Notes under the pieces: model-generated | What the model saw: the letters and a program-made list of their open reading frames with translations, nothing else | What the model was told of the DNA's origin: nothing | Databases searched by the model: none | Source: Phyllobacterium bourgognense | GTDB taxonomy: Bacteria > Pseudomonadota > Alphaproteobacteria > Rhizobiales > Rhizobiaceae | Assembly: GCF_003337575.1 (NCBI RefSeq) | Contig: NZ_QPJM01000002.1 | Location: 467,294-531,293 of the forward strand | Length of the DNA stretch: 64,000 nt | Reading direction: 5' to 3' | Shown: positions 54,319 to 63,871 of the stretch, piece by piece | Numbering within the stretch: position 1 is the stretch's first letter | How the letters are laid out: each line of letters begins with the position of its first letter | Position numbers and translations under genes: made by a program

Positions 54319-55743
54319 ATGCAGGTTACTGAAACGCTCAATGAAGGGCTGAAGCGCGAGATCAAGGTCGTTGTTCCGGCCAAGGATCTGGAAGCAAAGC
54401 TTTCCGAACGCCTACAAGGCGCCAGCGCAAAAGCGCGCATCAATGGTTTCCGCCCGGGCAAGGTGCCTATGGCGCACCTGCGCAAGATGTACGGCAAGTC
54501 ATTCATGGCTGAAGTCGTCAACGAGATTCTGAGCGATTCTTCACGCACGATCCTCGCCGAGCGCAATGAAAAGTCGGCTACCCAGCCTGAGGTCGTCATG
54601 ACCGAAGACGAGAAGGAAGCGGACAAGGTATTGAGCGGTCAGGCCGATTTCGAATTCTCGCTGAATTATGAAGTTCTGCCTGCCATCGAGATCAAGGACA
54701 CCTCCAAGATCAACGTCACGCGCGAAGTCGTCGATGTCTCCGATGAGGAAGTCGAAGAGCAGGTCAAGCGCGTTGCGAGCTCTGCGCAGACGTTCGAGAC
54801 GAAGAAGGGCAAAGCTGAAAGCGGCGACCGCATCACGATGGATTACCTCGGCAAGGTCGACGACGTTCCGTTTGATGGCGGTGCCGACAGCGATGCGACG
54901 CTGGTTCTCGGTTCCGGCCAGTTTATCCCGGGCTTCGAAGATCAGTTGATCGGAACCAAGGCCGGTGATGAAAAGCAGATCAAAGTTACGTTCCCGGCCG
55001 AATACCAGGCAGCTCATCTTGCAGGCAAGGATGCAACCTTCGACGTAACCGTCAAGGAAGTTGCCAAGCCGGGCGAACTCGAAATCAATGATGAGACTGC
55101 CAAGAAGCTTGGCATCGAAAGCGCCGACCGCCTGCGTCAGGTCATCCGCGAGCAGATCGAAAGCCAGTACGGCAAGTTCACTCGTCAAAAGGTGAAGCGC
55201 CAGATACTTGACGCGCTCGACAGCGAATATCAGTTCGAGTCGCCAGAACGTCTGGTTAATGCTGAGTTCAACAACATCTGGGCACAGATCGGCCACGACC
55301 TGCAGGAAGCCGGCAAGACCTTCGAAGACGAGGACACGACGGAAGAAGAGGCTCGCGACGAGTATCGCAAGCTTGCCGAACGCCGCGTTCGTCTCGGTCT
55401 CGTTCTTTCGGAAATTGGCAACAAGGCCGGTATCGAAGTGACCGAAGACGAGCTGCAGCGCGCCGTCTATGATCAGGTTCGCCAGTATCCCGGTCAGGAA
55501 CAGCAGATCTATGAATTCTTCCGCAAGACCCCGGAAGCAGTCAACAATTTGCGCGCTCCGATCTTCGAGGAAAAGGTAGTCGATCACCTTTTGTCGAACA
55601 TCAACGTCACCGACAAGAAGGTGACCAAGGAAGCGCTGATGGCCGATGACGAGGCTGACGCCAAGTCGGATGAAGCCAAGAAGCCTGCCAAGAAGGCGGC
55701 GCCTAAGAAGGCTGCCAAGAAGAAGGCAGACGACGAGGCATAA
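54319..55743 (+). CDS. tig: Trigger factor
   Basis: 474 residues from [15 protein letters not shown]; a longer open frame upstream has no ribosome site. Ribosome-binding signature GFRPGKVPM (residues about 43-51), FKBP-type PPIase domain (about 160-245, [20 protein letters not shown]), then the arm domain, and a Lys/Ala-rich tail [21 protein letters not shown] typical of Rhizobiales. It is the ribosome-bound chaperone for nascent chains. A strong terminator follows. Confidence 0.96.
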   Translation: MQVTETLNEGLKREIKVVVPAKDLEAKLSERLQGASAKARINGFRPGKVPMAHLRKMYGKSFMAEVVNEILSDSSRTILAERNEKSATQPEVVMTEDEKEADKVLSGQADFEFSLNYEVLPAIEIKDTSKINVTREVVDVSDEEVEEQVKRVASSAQTFETKKGKAESGDRITMDYLGKVDDVPFDGGADSDATLVLGSGQFIPGFEDQLIGTKAGDEKQIKVTFPAEYQAAHLAGKDATFDVTVKEVAKPGELEINDETAKKLGIESADRLRQVIREQIESQYGKFTRQKVKRQILDALDSEYQFESPERLVNAEFNNIWAQIGHDLQEAGKTFEDEDTTEEEARDEYRKLAERRVRLGLVLSEIGNKAGIEVTEDELQRAVYDQVRQYPGQEQQIYEFFRKTPEAVNNLRAPIFEEKVVDHLLSNINVTDKKVTKEALMADDEADAKSDEAKKPAKKAAPKKAAKKKADDEA

Positions 55744-55761
55744 GCTTCAACCAATGATCTG

Positions 55762-55790
55762 AAAAAGGCCGCTTCAAGCGGCCTTTTTTT
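55762..55790 (+). terminator. Rho-independent terminator of tig
   Basis: Stem GGCCGCT, loop TCA, AGCGGCC with flanking A-run and a TTTTTTT run, 18 bases after the stop codon. Confidence 0.93.
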
Positions 55791-55813
55791 GTTGGTGTGG
55801 CTACGCAGGCAGT

Positions 55814-56533
55814 TCAATAAGCCCGTGCCAGCAAAACAGCTGCGCGGACAATGTCGGCGTTATCGGCCGCCCTTTTCCCCGAAGGCAGTAGCCTGCCGTC
55901 CTCAAGGCCAATGCGGCTGTCATAGCCGCGCGCCATTGCTTCCCTGAACATCGGCCATACACTGGCTTCATCGCCGTGCAACAGAATTGGAAGCGAAAAA
56001 TCGGCTTGCTGGAGAACTGATATGATGCCAGTTGCGACGGAGAGACCTTCTTCAGCGTCCTGTTCATTGATTTCGATCAACACGCGCAGGCATCTAGGGG
56101 CATCGGGCAGCGCGACAAAGCGTTCCGCATCGCTCACGGACCATATGCCTGCTTCGACGCCGATTCCTTTACCCATGACGAGCGAGATCATTTCCGCTGC
56201 GTCCACCTCAACGAGATTGATGGAAACGTAATCCGGCAGCACGCTCCATTGCTCAATCGGCCTTTGCCGGGCCTTGCCTCCGGGCGGAATGCGCCAGTGG
56301 GTGGATAGTCCGATTGGAATACCGGGGACGCTGGAGCGGATGGCCAGAATTGCCTCTGCGACATCATCGGGCTCAAGGCTCTCGGCACCATCCGCACCGC
56401 GTGGGTGTACATGAAGTTCCCGCGCGCCAGCAGCAACACTCTGCGCCGCATCATGGGCGAGTTCTGCCGCGGTCAAAGGGACTGCAGCATGAAAGTCCCG
56501 GGTTCGACCGCCGTTCAAACAGGCTTGCAGCAT
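55814..56533 (-). CDS. 3-keto-5-aminohexanoate cleavage-type (BKACE/DUF849) protein
   Basis: 239 residues from MLQACLNGGRTRDFH; the upstream extension has no homology. BKACE (beta-keto acid cleavage enzyme) fold with the metal-binding H-x-H in LHVHPRGADGAESL and the family start LNGGRTR. Members cleave beta-keto acids with acetyl-CoA. At 239 residues it is shorter than typical (about 270-310), so the substrate may be unusual. Convergent with tig and 84 bp downstream of radC on the same strand. Confidence 0.88.
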   Translation of the reverse strand: MLQACLNGGRTRDFHAAVPLTAAELAHDAAQSVAAGARELHVHPRGADGAESLEPDDVAEAILAIRSSVPGIPIGLSTHWRIPPGGKARQRPIEQWSVLPDYVSINLVEVDAAEMISLVMGKGIGVEAGIWSVSDAERFVALPDAPRCLRVLIEINEQDAEEGLSVATGIISVLQQADFSLPILLHGDEASVWPMFREAMARGYDSRIGLEDGRLLPSGKRAADNADIVRAAVLLARAY

Positions 56534-56617
56534 GATTTGTACTCCGCTCAGATCTCGACGGGATTTATCATAGCCGAATTCGTACTGACCGCACATTTGA
56601 TCGCGTTTGCGGTTGCG

Positions 56618-57421
56618 TCAGAAAAGTTTGAGGTCCTTCAGGCTGGCATGGCCGTTCTTGCCGATGATGATGTGGTCATGCACGACAATACCCATCTGTG
56701 CTCCGATATTGGCGATTGTCCTCGTCATTTCGATATCGGCTTTTGAAGGGGTAGGATCACCGGAAGGGTGGTTGTGCGCGAGGATGATGCCACTCGCAGC
56801 GAGTTGCAGTGCCCGCGCAATCACCTCGCGCGGATAGACCGGGGTATGGTCCACCGTCCCGACCTGTTGGACTTCATCGGCGATCAATGAATTTTTCTTG
56901 TCCAGAAACAGGATGCGAAATTGCTCGCGCGACTCATATGCCATTGCTGCGACACAATAATCCATGACCTTGCTCCATGAGCTTAACACCGTCTTTTCGC
57001 GAATGTCGCTGCGGATCATGCGGTGGGTCAGCGCGGCTACGAGCTTGAGGTCGAAGGTAACAGCCGGACCGCACCCCTTCACTTCGCGCAAAAGATGTTC
57101 TGGAGCGCCAAGAACTTCTGCCAGCGATCCAAAGCGAGACAGGAGGGCCTTGGCCAAAGGCTTCGTATCGCCTTGCTTGATCGAGCGATACAGCAATATC
57201 TCCAGCATTTCGTAGTCGGCAAATCCCGCGTGGCCGACCTTTTGAAACCGCTGTCTTATCCGCTCGCGATGGCCATGGTAATGCGGAAGCTCCTCTTCGG
57301 GATCGCTCTTCTGCTCCGCGTTGCGGACGGCGCTATCGGCTGCAACGGGTGGTTGTTTGGGAGAGAGTTTTGCGGAGGGCTCGTTGAAGAAGAAAGTCTG
57401 TTCCGGCTTTTCTTCGCTCAT
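56618..57421 (-). CDS. radC: RadC family JAMM-domain protein
   Basis: 267 residues. HhH-like N-terminal part ([38 protein letters not shown]) and the JAB1/MPN metalloprotease-like core with E in [12 protein letters not shown], then [17 protein letters not shown] (H-x-H-x10-D). Metal-binding is expected; the biological function is not settled. Downstream of map by 12 bp on the same strand. Confidence 0.94.
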   Translation of the reverse strand: MSEEKPEQTFFFNEPSAKLSPKQPPVAADSAVRNAEQKSDPEEELPHYHGHRERIRQRFQKVGHAGFADYEMLEILLYRSIKQGDTKPLAKALLSRFGSLAEVLGAPEHLLREVKGCGPAVTFDLKLVAALTHRMIRSDIREKTVLSSWSKVMDYCVAAMAYESREQFRILFLDKKNSLIADEVQQVGTVDHTPVYPREVIARALQLAASGIILAHNHPSGDPTPSKADIEMTRTIANIGAQMGIVVHDHIIIGKNGHASLKDLKLF

Positions 57422-57433
57422 TGAGCTACCATC

Positions 57434-58264
57434 CTATTCGAGTTTCAATCCCGGCGCGAACAGGCCGGCGGGAGACAGGGTGAAGACCTCGCAGCCGTCC
57501 TTGGTGACACCTACCGTATGCTCATACTGCGCAGTAAGCGAGCGATCGCGCGTAACGGCTGTCCAGCCATCGGCGAGCACTTTCACATGTGGACGGCCGA
57601 GATTGATCATCGGCTCGATGGTGAAGATCATGCCCTCGCGCAGTTCGACGCCTTCATTCGGCGTGCCGTAATGCAGAATGTTCGGCGCGTCGTGGAAAAG
57701 CCGGCCGACGCCATGGCCGCAGAAATCCCGCACGACCGAGCATCGTTCTGATTCCGCATAGGTCTGGATGGCCGCGCCAATAGCGCCGGTACGCGCACCG
57801 GGACGCACGGCCGCGATGCCGCGCATCAGGCTCTCATGCGTGACTTCCATCAGGCGCTCGGCCGCGCGCTTGATTTCGCCCACCGGGTACATGCGGCTGG
57901 AATCGCCATGCCAGCCATCGAGGATATAGGTCACGTCGATATTGACGATGTCGCCTTCCCGCAGCGGCTTGTCGTCGGGGATGCCGTGGCAGACCACGTG
58001 ATTGATCGAGGTGCAGCTCGACTTCGTATAACCGCGATAGTTGAGCGTAGCTGGCAGAGCGCCATGATCCGCCCCGAACTCGAAGACAAAACGATCGATG
58101 GTGTTGGTCGTGACGCCCGGCGCAACGATAGAGGCGAGTTCATCCAGGCAGCGTGCGGTCAACAGGCAAGCCTTGCGCATGGCCTCAAACCCTTCCGGGC
58201 CGTGAAGCCTGATCTGCCCGGTATTTTTCAAGGGCGCGCTCTGTGCGTCGAGATAGGTAACCAT
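57434..58264 (-). CDS. map: Methionine aminopeptidase, type I
   Basis: 276 residues from MVTYLDAQSAPLKNTG; a longer upstream frame lacks homology. Metal ligands: Asp in VNIDVTYILDGWHGD, His in GHGVGRLFHDAPNI, Glu in FTIEPMI and in QYEHTVGVT; also NHVVCHGIPD. Removes the N-terminal Met. In sfsA-map-radC order, probably one operon (gap to sfsA 17 bp). Confidence 0.95.
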   Translation of the reverse strand: MVTYLDAQSAPLKNTGQIRLHGPEGFEAMRKACLLTARCLDELASIVAPGVTTNTIDRFVFEFGADHGALPATLNYRGYTKSSCTSINHVVCHGIPDDKPLREGDIVNIDVTYILDGWHGDSSRMYPVGEIKRAAERLMEVTHESLMRGIAAVRPGARTGAIGAAIQTYAESERCSVVRDFCGHGVGRLFHDAPNILHYGTPNEGVELREGMIFTIEPMINLGRPHVKVLADGWTAVTRDRSLTAQYEHTVGVTKDGCEVFTLSPAGLFAPGLKLE

Positions 58265-58281
58265 ATTCGTTCCGGTTGGCG

Positions 58282-58983
58282 TCAATCGATAATTGGCATT
58301 GTGCTGATAGCAGCGATACCCGTGGGTGTGATGTGGCATTTTACTGCGTAAGCTTCAACCCCGCGCCGCATTGCCCGCTCGAAAGCCGTTGCATAAGCAG
58401 GATCAAGATCGCCGCAAATTTTCAAACGTTCGCAGTCTCCGCGCTGGATGACATAGAGCATGATACCACGATGACCGTTTTCAACCATGTTGCCAAGCTC
58501 ATCCAGATGTTTTGCGCCTCGCGCAGTTGGAGAATCGGGAAATTCTGCCAGTCCGGCAGATCTTGAAAAATGCACGTTCTTGACCTCGACATAGGCGTCA
58601 GGACGATTTGGGTCGCGCAAAAGTATATCGATGCGCGAATTCGAGCCGTATTTTTGCTCGCGTCTGAACTCCGTATAGCCGCTCAAAGAGGGCAGCAGAC
58701 CTGACAGGATCGCTTCTTCAGCAATGCGGTTTGGCAGGCCCGTATTGATGCCAACCATGATGCCTTGCGCTTCGACCAGCTGCAAAGTGTGCGGATATTT
58801 GCGTTTCAACCCGTCCGAAATCGACAACCACACCCTGATGCCCGGGTCCGTCAGGCCCAGCATGGAGCCGGTATTGGGAACCGAACTTGTGATCGGATTG
58901 CCGTCGTCCAGAATAATGTCAGCGAGAAAGCGTTTGTAGCGTTGGACCAGCCGGCCGGTGACGAGAGGGGAAGCGAATATCAT
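58282..58983 (-). CDS. sfsA: SfsA: sugar fermentation stimulation protein homologue
   Basis: 233 residues. Typical blocks [30 protein letters not shown] (E. coli has HCPNTG here, rhizobial members commonly V), [11 protein letters not shown], and the nuclease-like core [42 protein letters not shown]. The PD-(D/E)xK-like features (D, E-V-K) suggest a nuclease fold. First gene of sfsA-map-radC; an orphan terminator lies 54 bp upstream. Confidence 0.93.
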   Translation of the reverse strand: MIFASPLVTGRLVQRYKRFLADIILDDGNPITSSVPNTGSMLGLTDPGIRVWLSISDGLKRKYPHTLQLVEAQGIMVGINTGLPNRIAEEAILSGLLPSLSGYTEFRREQKYGSNSRIDILLRDPNRPDAYVEVKNVHFSRSAGLAEFPDSPTARGAKHLDELGNMVENGHRGIMLYVIQRGDCERLKICGDLDPAYATAFERAMRRGVEAYAVKCHITPTGIAAISTMPIID

Positions 58984-59036
58984 GTGGAGGATTTAGCCGA
59001 CATGATGGAGCGCGACAACATCCTGGCACAGCATAT

Positions 59037-59203
59037 AAAAAAACCTGCCTCTGAAAGGCAGGTTGAGTTTGCTCTGGGGTGGGAGAATCGGGCCAGCTTG
59101 GAGGTTGAACTGGACCCTGCTGCCGCAAATCAATGTGGCAGTACCGAGATAATAGGTCAGCTGCCGATTCGGGTCTCATAACTTTGTCTAACAGGCGGTG
59201 ACA
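59037..59203 (-). ncRNA. Candidate small RNA upstream of sfsA
   Basis: A minus-strand intrinsic terminator (stem 59042-59050 with 59056-59064, then a U-run at 59037-59041) has no minus-strand gene in front of it. A possible promoter is CTTGCA at 59238-59233 (minus strand) with 17 bases to TATTTC, which would start a transcript near 59203, about 165 nt. It contains a stem CTGCC-GGCAG at 59117-59142. No known family recognised. Expression is inference. Confidence 0.45.
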
Positions 59204-59286
59204 AAGCTTGAAATAACCGGGCTGTTCTAATCTGCAAGAGTGTCACATGCTACGCGGAGGGACGAAACTCATCAGGAGGAGACGTG

Positions 59287-59466
59287 ATGAAACTCAAGTT
59301 TTTCCTACCGTTTGTTGCTCTCGCTGCATTCACGTTGGCGGGTTGTAACGACAAGCCGGCTGAAACCACAACGACCCCGCCGGCAACGACAACCGAGCCC
59401 ACAACACCAGCTCCAGCACCAACAACTCCCGCCCCGGATCCGGCAAAGCCAGCACCCGCCAACTAG
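59287..59466 (+). CDS. Small Thr/Pro-rich lipoprotein
   Basis: 59 residues: MKLKFFLPFVALAAFTLAGC lipoprotein signal with the acylated Cys at residue 20, then only Thr, Pro and Ala repeats (TTTTPPATTTEPTTPAPAPTT). GTG 59284 directly precedes the ATG; AGGAGGAGACG is the ribosome site. Such short lipoproteins are common in rhizobia and easily mis-annotated; function unknown. Confidence 0.75.
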   Translation: MKLKFFLPFVALAAFTLAGCNDKPAETTTTPPATTTEPTTPAPAPTTPAPDPAKPAPAN

Positions 59467-59584
59467 CGCGGTCCGCAACAAATCAGACGGCCAGCTCACC
59501 CGGAGTTGGCCGTTTTCTATTGCAAGCAAACATCGCGGGATGAGAGCTTTTGCGAGCAAGCAATTGAATTTTCGAGAAAAAACC

Positions 59585-59659
59585 TGGTACGCCCAAGGGG
59601 AATCGAACCCCTGTTTGCGCCGTGAAAGGGCGCCGTCCTAACCGCTAGACGATGGGCGC
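59585..59659 (-). tRNA. tRNA-Glu (UUC)
   Basis: Minus strand: acceptor GCGCCCA pairs with TGGGCGT (closing G-U), D-arm with CTAGCGGTTAGGA, anticodon loop CTTTCAC with anticodon TTC, T-arm GGTTCGAATCC, encoded CCA. Confidence 0.95.
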
Positions 59660-59806
59660 CGCTCGGTTAAGCGGCTTATAGTGAAACAGTTTTTGCGCCG
59701 CAAGCCCATAAAGCGTTCTTTTTTCGAAAAAGTGCAGTTTGTGGCCATCGATAAACTGGGGTTGGTGCCCTACGACCCTGCGGGGATAGCATTTTGTGCT
59801 GAATGC

Positions 59807-61117
59807 TCAGCCAGCCCTGCGTGAACAGCGCCAGTTCCAATCGCGCGTTGGTCCAATATCGACGTGAACTGATTCGGTGTGACAATAGGTACCGACACCG
59901 CCTCGTCCAGACATCGAGCGGGCGAAATTGGCCAACTCCCACTTGGAAACTCCGGGGACTTGTATGTCTGCTGCAGCGCAGGACATGTGCAGCGACGCCT
60001 TCGCGCCGTTGACAAGCCGGTTGTAGGGCGGGCTGCGATACCCCGACGTCACAATCACGGACTTGCCGTATCTGCGCTCGATTGACTTGAGCATACCGAC
60101 GAGTTGCGGTTTCAGGCAGGCAACCTGGACGTTTTCGCGCTGAACCTTGAGACCGTTGGGCGCGAGACGAGCGAGGCCCGCGGCCGAAGCAAGAATCACA
60201 GGAGCTGCCGCGGCTTCAACATCGTCATCGTCATAAAGACTGTCGCGCTGCATGATCTGGATGCCCGCATTGGGCCGCACGCCAGGTAGTGAGGATGATA
60301 CATATTGGGTCTGGCCGGCGAATGAGCTGGCAGCAGGCAGTGCTGATGCTGTCTGGACCGGCGTATTGACTGCGCGCAGTTTTGGTTGTGATTTTGGTTC
60401 AATGACGGCGACCAGGCGCTTTCCGGCCGGCTTCGAAAGATTATTGGAGAACAGCCGCATCAGCGCGCCATTGTTCTTTGCTGCCGTCGCTGGACGCGTC
60501 GTTTCAGTCGCAATGCCTTGCTCCGGGGATGCGGGAGCATCAGACTTGGCTGCGGTCTTGTCTGTATCAGCTGCCGGAACCTCTGCAGCTTGCTGCTGGG
60601 TTTTTTTCGGCTGAATGTCGCCTTCGCCCCTCATGGGATTTCCAAACAGCGATGTCTTGACGGGCGCCGCAGCTGTTGCCGCGCTTGCAACCTGCGTCTC
60701 TCCAGTATTGGCAGGAGTGCTCGAACCGAAAAGTGATGTTTTGACGGGCGCTGCCTGTGTCGGAGCAGCTGCTGCCGCGGTTTGCTGTTCTGCGCTTTTC
60801 GGGGCTTCTGTAGCAGCCGTAACTGGCAACGCCTTGCCATTAACAGGTTTGGCGGTTTGATTTATCGCCTGAAGAGCAGTCGGCTCAGTGCTTCCGGCCA
60901 GAGCCAGCGCTTCGGGGGTTATCGCTTGGGTGCCGCCGGACGGCATCGCGCTTTCAGTCGTGTGTGTCGTGGCATCGCTGGAGGGAGCCAGGGCAGCAGT
61001 AGCTCCGGGGCTTGAGACCGTCGACGTGCACGATGTAGCAGTCATGGCCGAAAGCACAATGACGCATGCGACCGTACTCGCCCGAAGGGCATAAACTGAA
61101 GCTGGCAGTAATTTCAA
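59807..61117 (-). CDS. M15-type (YcbK/DUF882) peptidoglycan peptidase-like lipoprotein
   Basis: 436 residues. N-terminal signal with Cys at about residue 30 (VIVLSAMTATSC, possible lipobox TATSC), a long disordered Ala/Ser/Thr/Pro linker with two repeats of KTSLFG, and a C-terminal Peptidase_M15_3 domain (about 335-430): VIVTSGYRSPPYNRLVNGAK, SLHMSCAAADIQV and ESVHVDIG give the His-Asp-His zinc ligands. It probably trims peptide stems or glycan in the wall. Located between tRNA-Glu and phaC. Confidence 0.88.
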   Translation of the reverse strand: MKLLPASVYALRASTVACVIVLSAMTATSCTSTVSSPGATAALAPSSDATTHTTESAMPSGGTQAITPEALALAGSTEPTALQAINQTAKPVNGKALPVTAATEAPKSAEQQTAAAAAPTQAAPVKTSLFGSSTPANTGETQVASAATAAAPVKTSLFGNPMRGEGDIQPKKTQQQAAEVPAADTDKTAAKSDAPASPEQGIATETTRPATAAKNNGALMRLFSNNLSKPAGKRLVAVIEPKSQPKLRAVNTPVQTASALPAASSFAGQTQYVSSSLPGVRPNAGIQIMQRDSLYDDDDVEAAAAPVILASAAGLARLAPNGLKVQRENVQVACLKPQLVGMLKSIERRYGKSVIVTSGYRSPPYNRLVNGAKASLHMSCAAADIQVPGVSKWELANFARSMSGRGGVGTYCHTESVHVDIGPTRDWNWRCSRRAG

Positions 61118-61367
61118 CGATTCCCCCGTCTCGTCTTTTCCGGCCGTGTAGTGTTCAAGTCCGGTCCGCTTTTATAAGAGCAGAAAGCTCGCGAAGTTCT
61201 ATTGAAGTGCAAATAACACCGGCAGAGAGTCGCCAGAGTTAATGAAGTTTTGTCATCTGCACAAGGCTTCAAGTATAGGTAGAATGAGGCGAAAACGTGA
61301 TCGGCCACTTTCTCGCCATTGTCGTTACGTGTTCTTTACGCTTTTCCACGGTCCCAAATCGAACGGT
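61118..61367. other. Intergenic region between phaC and the M15-type gene
   Basis: 250 bp downstream of phaC and upstream of the M15 gene, both on the minus strand. No hairpin terminator stands out directly after phaC; the M15 promoter is expected at about 61150-61250. Confidence 0.4.
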
Positions 61368-63188
61368 TCAAACGCGCACACGGACATATGTTCCGGGCGC
61401 TTCGGCGAGAATCTTCATATGATTTTCGCCCGGTTTGCGTGCGGGAACGCGTGTTCCGTCCTGCGCTTCGATCCATTTCTCCCAATGGTTCCACCAGGAA
61501 CCGGGATGTTCTTTCGCCTTTGCCAGCCATTCATCGAATGCGCCGACTGGCTTGCCGCCGGTCCAATATTGATACTTGTTCTTGGCGGGCGGATTGACGA
61601 CGCCCGCTATGTGACCTGAGCCCGACATGACATAGGTGATATCCCCGCCGAAATAACGGCAGCCCGTGAAGACGGAAAGTGCGGGAGCGATATGATCTTC
61701 CTTGGCGGCGAGATTGTAGATCGGGATTTTGACATCGGCGAGCGAGAGATTCTCCCCAGCGAGCTTCATCATGCCGCGCACCAGATTGTTGTCGAGATAG
61801 CAGTTACGCAAGTAATAGGAATGGTTCGCCGCGCTCATCCTTGTGGCATCGGCGTTCCAGTAAAGCAGGTCGAACGGCACGGGATCGCGGCCGCGCATAT
61901 AGTTATTGACCACATAGGGCCATATCAGGTCGCCGGAGCGGAGCATGTTGAAGGCCGTCGCCATGCGCGTTCCGTCCAGATAGCCTTCCGCCGACATTGC
62001 CTTTTCCAGCGCCCGGATTTGATCTTCGTCAACGAAGACCTTGAGATCGCCCGCATGGGTGAAATCCACCTGCGTCGTAAAGAGGGTGGCGCTCTTGATT
62101 CGCTCTTCGCCTTCCTTGGCAAAAAGGGCGAGGGCAGCGCTCAAGAGGGTTCCGCCAACACAGTAGCCGATGGCGTTCACGGCTTTTTCGCCGGTGGCTT
62201 TCTCGACCGTATCGAGCCCAAAACGCAGGCCCTCATTGATATAGGCCGTCCAGTCCTTCATAGCGTGGCGATGGTCGGGATTGACCCATGAAATCACGAA
62301 GACCGTGTGGCCGTGTTCCACCGCCCATTTGATGAAGGATTTCTCGGGGTTCAGATCGAGAATGTAGAATTTGTTGATCCATGGCGGACAAATCAGGAGA
62401 GGGCGCTTGAATACCTCTTTTGTGGCTGGATCGTACTGGATGATCTCCGCGACTTCGCTGCGGGCGATAACCTTGCCCGGAGTGGTGGCGACATTCTCGC
62501 CGAGTGCAAACTTCGTAAGGTCGGACTGGCGCAGGCGCAGGTCGCCGCCTCCGGCCACAATATCTTCGGCAAGCATCTTCATGCCGCGAACGAGATTTTC
62601 GCCATTGCTGGCAACGGTTTCCTTGTAAAGCTCCGGATTGGTCAGGAGAAAGTTGCTCGGAGATGCCGCCGTGGTGATCTGCTTGACGTAAAATGCCGCC
62701 TTGTGCCGCGTATGATCGTCAAGTCCTTCGGCGTTTTCGACGAGATCCCCCGCCCAACGTGCAGTAACGAGATAGGCCTGCTTGAGAAAATCGAAAAAGG
62801 CGTTCTTGCCCCAGTCCTCATCGGCAAAACGCTTGTCACCCTTGTCGGGCGTGACGATGTCCTCCACCTCTTCACCACTCATGCGGCGAATGGAGTTCGA
62901 CCAGATCACCATATAGCTGGAAAATAGTTTGGTCTGCGCTTCAAGGGCGCGGGCCGGCTCGGAAAGCCAATATTCCGAAACTTTTGAAAGTGTCTTCACC
63001 ACGTCCGTGACGGGGTCGGCGAGCGTGTCACGCTTCAGGCCTTTTTCGCGCGGTTCGACCCAGGCGGAAGCCGCTTTTCCGGCCTGCTCGATCATATGGG
63101 CGACATTGCGCGCAAAGGCTTCCGGATCCTTGACGACATAGTTATCAAGGTTCGGGGTCTTGCCGCTCTTATCGCCTTGATTATCCAT
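61368..63188 (-). CDS. phaC: Class I poly(3-hydroxyalkanoate) synthase
   Basis: 606 residues. PhaC N-terminal domain then an alpha/beta-hydrolase fold with the lipase-like box GYCVGG, nucleophile Cys343, followed by FTTQVDFTHAGDLKVFVDE, the catalytic Asp region IYNLAAKEDHIAP and GSGHIAGVVNPP for the catalytic His. Polymerises 3-hydroxyacyl-CoA into PHA/PHB granules. Length and lack of PhaE neighbour fit class I. It diverges from a small lipoprotein gene at 63307 with 118 bp between. Confidence 0.96.
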   Translation of the reverse strand: MDNQGDKSGKTPNLDNYVVKDPEAFARNVAHMIEQAGKAASAWVEPREKGLKRDTLADPVTDVVKTLSKVSEYWLSEPARALEAQTKLFSSYMVIWSNSIRRMSGEEVEDIVTPDKGDKRFADEDWGKNAFFDFLKQAYLVTARWAGDLVENAEGLDDHTRHKAAFYVKQITTAASPSNFLLTNPELYKETVASNGENLVRGMKMLAEDIVAGGGDLRLRQSDLTKFALGENVATTPGKVIARSEVAEIIQYDPATKEVFKRPLLICPPWINKFYILDLNPEKSFIKWAVEHGHTVFVISWVNPDHRHAMKDWTAYINEGLRFGLDTVEKATGEKAVNAIGYCVGGTLLSAALALFAKEGEERIKSATLFTTQVDFTHAGDLKVFVDEDQIRALEKAMSAEGYLDGTRMATAFNMLRSGDLIWPYVVNNYMRGRDPVPFDLLYWNADATRMSAANHSYYLRNCYLDNNLVRGMMKLAGENLSLADVKIPIYNLAAKEDHIAPALSVFTGCRYFGGDITYVMSGSGHIAGVVNPPAKNKYQYWTGGKPVGAFDEWLAKAKEHPGSWWNHWEKWIEAQDGTRVPARKPGENHMKILAEAPGTYVRVRV

Positions 63189-63306
63189 GCAGTCGCTTCC
63201 TCCCGTCGATGCGCGATATTGACATCATATCATAAATCGGTGCTATCCCTCTAACGTGCAATTGTTACGGCAATGATGAAATCGTTTTTCGCAGTCAGGA
63301 CACATA

Positions 63307-63666
63307 ATGAACATTTCGGTCAAAAACATTATGCGCTTCTCTGTTGGCGCCATCCTCATCGCCGGTCTTGGTGCCTGCGCCAGTCCGCCCCCGCCGCCCA
63401 TGTCCAATTCGCCTCTGACCGGGCCGGTAAATACCGGTGCCTATCCCCATTTCACACCTGATCCAAAAGGCGAGACCACGCAGTTCACTCCGGAAGAAAA
63501 GGATGCGCTGCGATCAAAGCTTTCCGTCGCCAAGTCAGGACAAGCCGGCCCGTCCTCGGATCCCGCTGTCGCGGCCCGCAGGCAGGCCGAGATGCAACTG
63601 CTGAAGAAACAGCAGGAAGCGGATCTGAAGGAGATCGAAGGGAAGTCGTCTACCACACCCCAGTGA
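63307..63666 (+). CDS. Small lipoprotein divergent from phaC
   Basis: 119 residues with lipoprotein signal (VGAILIAGLGACAS, Cys at about residue 24), then a proline-rich start and a helical, charged C-terminus (AARRQAEMQLLKKQQEADLKEIEGKS). Seen next to phaC in other Rhizobiales; function unknown. Family A copy 4 follows about 75 bp after the stop. Confidence 0.75.
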   Translation: MNISVKNIMRFSVGAILIAGLGACASPPPPPMSNSPLTGPVNTGAYPHFTPDPKGETTQFTPEEKDALRSKLSVAKSGQAGPSSDPAVAARRQAEMQLLKKQQEADLKEIEGKSSTTPQ

Positions 63667-63740
63667 TCTCGTTTCACTTGCATGCCGGATCATGCGGAAA
63701 TCGCGGATAAGTTGGCCCTTCTTTTCCGGACGGCATTGCC

Positions 63741-63871
63741 GCTGTGCGTGGTTCGTCAAGCTCACCATGAGGGACGTGGGTTGATTGCAAGGAGCCAAGG
63801 ACTGCGGGGGCGGGGACAAGCGGTGCAGTCCTCAATCTCCCTCATGGTGAGCTTGTCGAACCACGCACAGC
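63741..63871. repeat. Family A palindromic repeat, copy 4
   Basis: Arms GCTGTGCGTGGTTCGTCAAG (63741 on) and the complement ending at 63871, about 34 bp each with one or two mismatches, and a 63-bp centre. It may terminate the lipoprotein gene. After it, to the window edge, lies about 130 bp without a clear gene; an ATG at 63977 may open the next gene. Confidence 0.93.

Noticed and set aside
53928..54626. 232-codon frame on the minus strand at the start of tig
   Set aside because: Overlaps the first 300 bp of tig in antisense and has no family features.
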